In this document: piece after piece, positions 7,401 to 7,629 of the stretch
Layout: each line of letters begins with the position of its first letter
How positions within the stretch are numbered: position 1 is the stretch's first letter
Position numbers and translations under genes: made by a program
Notes under the pieces: generated by a model
What the model was told of the DNA's origin: nothing
What the model saw: only the letters and a program-made list of their open reading frames with translations
Database searches by the model: none
DNA from: Acidimicrobiaceae bacterium
Lineage (GTDB): Bacteria; Actinomycetota; Acidimicrobiia; Acidimicrobiales; RAAP-2
Length of the DNA stretch: 7,629 nt
Reading direction: 5' to 3'
NCBI GenBank assembly: GCA_003135595.1
Contig: PLCI01000159.1
Location: 16,660-24,288, forward strand

Positions 7401-7629
7401 AGATGCTCACGGTCCCCGGCGACTCACCTGACGAGCGCCACGAGCGGGCGAGCAGGGGGCTCGAGCTGCTCGTCGGGCTCTGGCGTCGCGGGCTCGCCGA
7501 GCCGCTGCCGATGTTCTTCAGCACGACGATGTCAATGCTCTCGTGCTTCAAGGGCGAGGAGCTCCCGGGCATGGCTCGGCTGCTCGCCGCGGGGTTCGAG
7601 GGCTGGACCACGACGAACTACACGTTCGG
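4487..7629 (+). CDS. recC: RecBCD (exodeoxyribonuclease V) gamma subunit RecC, 3' end outside window
   Basis: RecC is the scaffold subunit of the RecBCD helicase-nuclease that processes double-strand DNA ends and, in E. coli, scans for Chi. The frame has no stop from 4487 to the window end (1047 codons). E. coli RecC is 1122 aa, so only a short C-terminal piece should be missing. RecC-like stretches in order: RVGTDLGQLAQDLA near the N-terminus; VVVVPTPGIGSWLE (40-53); ICANVEF (69-75); ADLFDQLFRWRPD (137-149); LFGGSSLGGG (206-215); HGCVGTLRQVEVARD (334-348), as in RecC HGCxSPLREVEVLHD; VTSFAPLRNVPFRVVVLLGLDE (starting at 616), as in RecC MRSIPFRVVCLLGLDD; GDRDPRAD (656-663); and DDLCRFLKAPQRTFL (779-793), the start of the C-terminal nuclease-like fold. 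No Walker A GKT was seen, as expected for RecC's inactive helicase fold and unlike RecB, RecD or AdnA/AdnB. GEVDVFAG (915-922) lacks the following D-x-K of active PD-(D/E)XK nucleases. recB and recD are expected downstream. Confidence 0.93.
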   Translation, partial: MGLAGARGLTIRVGTDLGQLAQDLAARLQAPHDRPLEPDVVVVPTPGIGSWLEVTLSATLGAGRSGDGICANVEFLLVGDLLRRVTAVSEEDTDDWTVGAMTLAALGVLLDESEQGPLAALLDLDSPNTYVVARAAADLFDQLFRWRPDVADAWLTGKSDDPRAALLRSVARRATGPPPHRILERSIAQLLRGEEAALDLPGRVHLFGGSSLGGGPRMSQVLDALGAVRDVCVHLVTPSSAWFLHTLGASPRWESAPPSRASKRRTANGLLDSWGSASAETAMLLAQLPSRLTTSIDVVATVDAAPSTLLSSLHSSIRGEPATRRPVDRTVSLHGCVGTLRQVEVARDSILHALSADESLAASDVVVLCADMPRFAPYVEAVLGDPQGAPPLPYVLRDRAVSSAVPFIAGIEVALRVLGGRIPRSAVIDLLRDPMVARRFGIGEEDMDRIAAWTLEGDVRWGLDGAHREHAGLPAHFEAGTWRRALDRLLAGLAMPSGTTSDVLPLRALEAGHDLDRVGALCAVLATIAELHDASLAPRSVSAWCDHVATIAERLFSLDPGDTASTEQLARLLGTIGDDARNAQFAVPYEEFRALFSERAEQVRDLVVTGPGGVTVTSFAPLRNVPFRVVVLLGLDEASVERALAPDVAFGEARIGDRDPRADLRASLLAAVLSARSALIVTYDASDVVANEKVTEATVLAELREALERVLDDGDTRQRHPRHAHGDDDLRSVPGAGPFTFDRGALQRAGELRAVRAGDGTRAGFDIEEPEGSDVVRRDDLCRFLKAPQRTFLERTHGIRLPTAPSSAGDEIATSLDDLTKWNIVMSLTDRALNEFTGDPEDVAWTEFVDAWAALPDLPIGALPGRLRDQAVAAPTGVGPRARELVRHITRVGGADLPEKVSLEVRLDGGNEVRGEVDVFAGTTTVRWTASSNDRKARVDSAVDLLLLTVSDPTVQWRSFRIWKDGRNANRKMLTVPGDSPDERHERASRGLELLVGLWRRGLAEPLPMFFSTTMSMLSCFKGEELPGMARLLAAGFEGWTTTNYTF

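Noticed and set aside
6532..7611. Long minus-strand open frame (359 codons) opposite recC
   Set aside because: It is Ser/Arg/Pro-rich with no recognisable motif and lies fully antisense to recC, whose own frame has clear family motifs. A shadow of GC-rich codon use.
1..7629. A defence island, CRISPR array, insertion sequence or other novel mobile system
   Set aside because: No spaced direct repeats, terminal inverted repeats, transposase, integrase, restriction or toxin-antitoxin motifs were seen. All five genes belong to known families and base composition looks even throughout.

Overview
The window is GC-rich, densely coded bacterial chromosome that looks actinobacterial. The valyl-tRNA synthetase is of the archaeal/actinobacterial 'type 2' form. 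There is an LLM-class oxidoreductase of a kind that uses coenzyme F420, and a membrane-anchored esterase resembling the mycobacterial LipM/LipO/LipQ group. Start codons lack clear Shine-Dalgarno sequences and instead sit just behind TANNNT -10 boxes, the layout of leaderless actinobacterial transcripts. I cannot name the species. An acidimicrobial-type actinobacterium is a guess only.

Layout, left to right: (1) 1-1392 (+), the C-terminal half of valS, cut by the left edge. (2) 1396-2643 (-), a 415-aa alpha/beta-hydrolase (esterase/lipase) with an N-terminal membrane domain, convergent with valS and only 3 nt from it. (3) 2671-3582 (+), a 303-aa LLM-class F420-dependent oxidoreductase, divergent from the esterase across 27 nt. 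(4) 3583-3817, the only sizeable intergenic gap (235 nt), with several small inverted repeats, a possible weak terminator and the tetR promoter. (5) 3818-4450 (+), a 210-aa TetR/AcrR-family regulator. (6) 4487-7629 (+), recC (exodeoxyribonuclease V gamma subunit), 1047 codons visible and running off the right edge. recB and recD would be expected downstream.

How the genes relate: valS and recC are housekeeping genes for translation and double-strand-break repair. The esterase, the oxidoreductase and the TetR regulator look like a small metabolic cluster, and the TetR protein may control itself, the oxidoreductase or the esterase. No mobile element, CRISPR array, rRNA or tRNA was seen, and nothing suggests a novel defence island. 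The most interesting points are the RecC residues at positions that read Chi in E. coli, the leaderless-promoter pattern, and an 18-bp inverted repeat inside the start of tetR.
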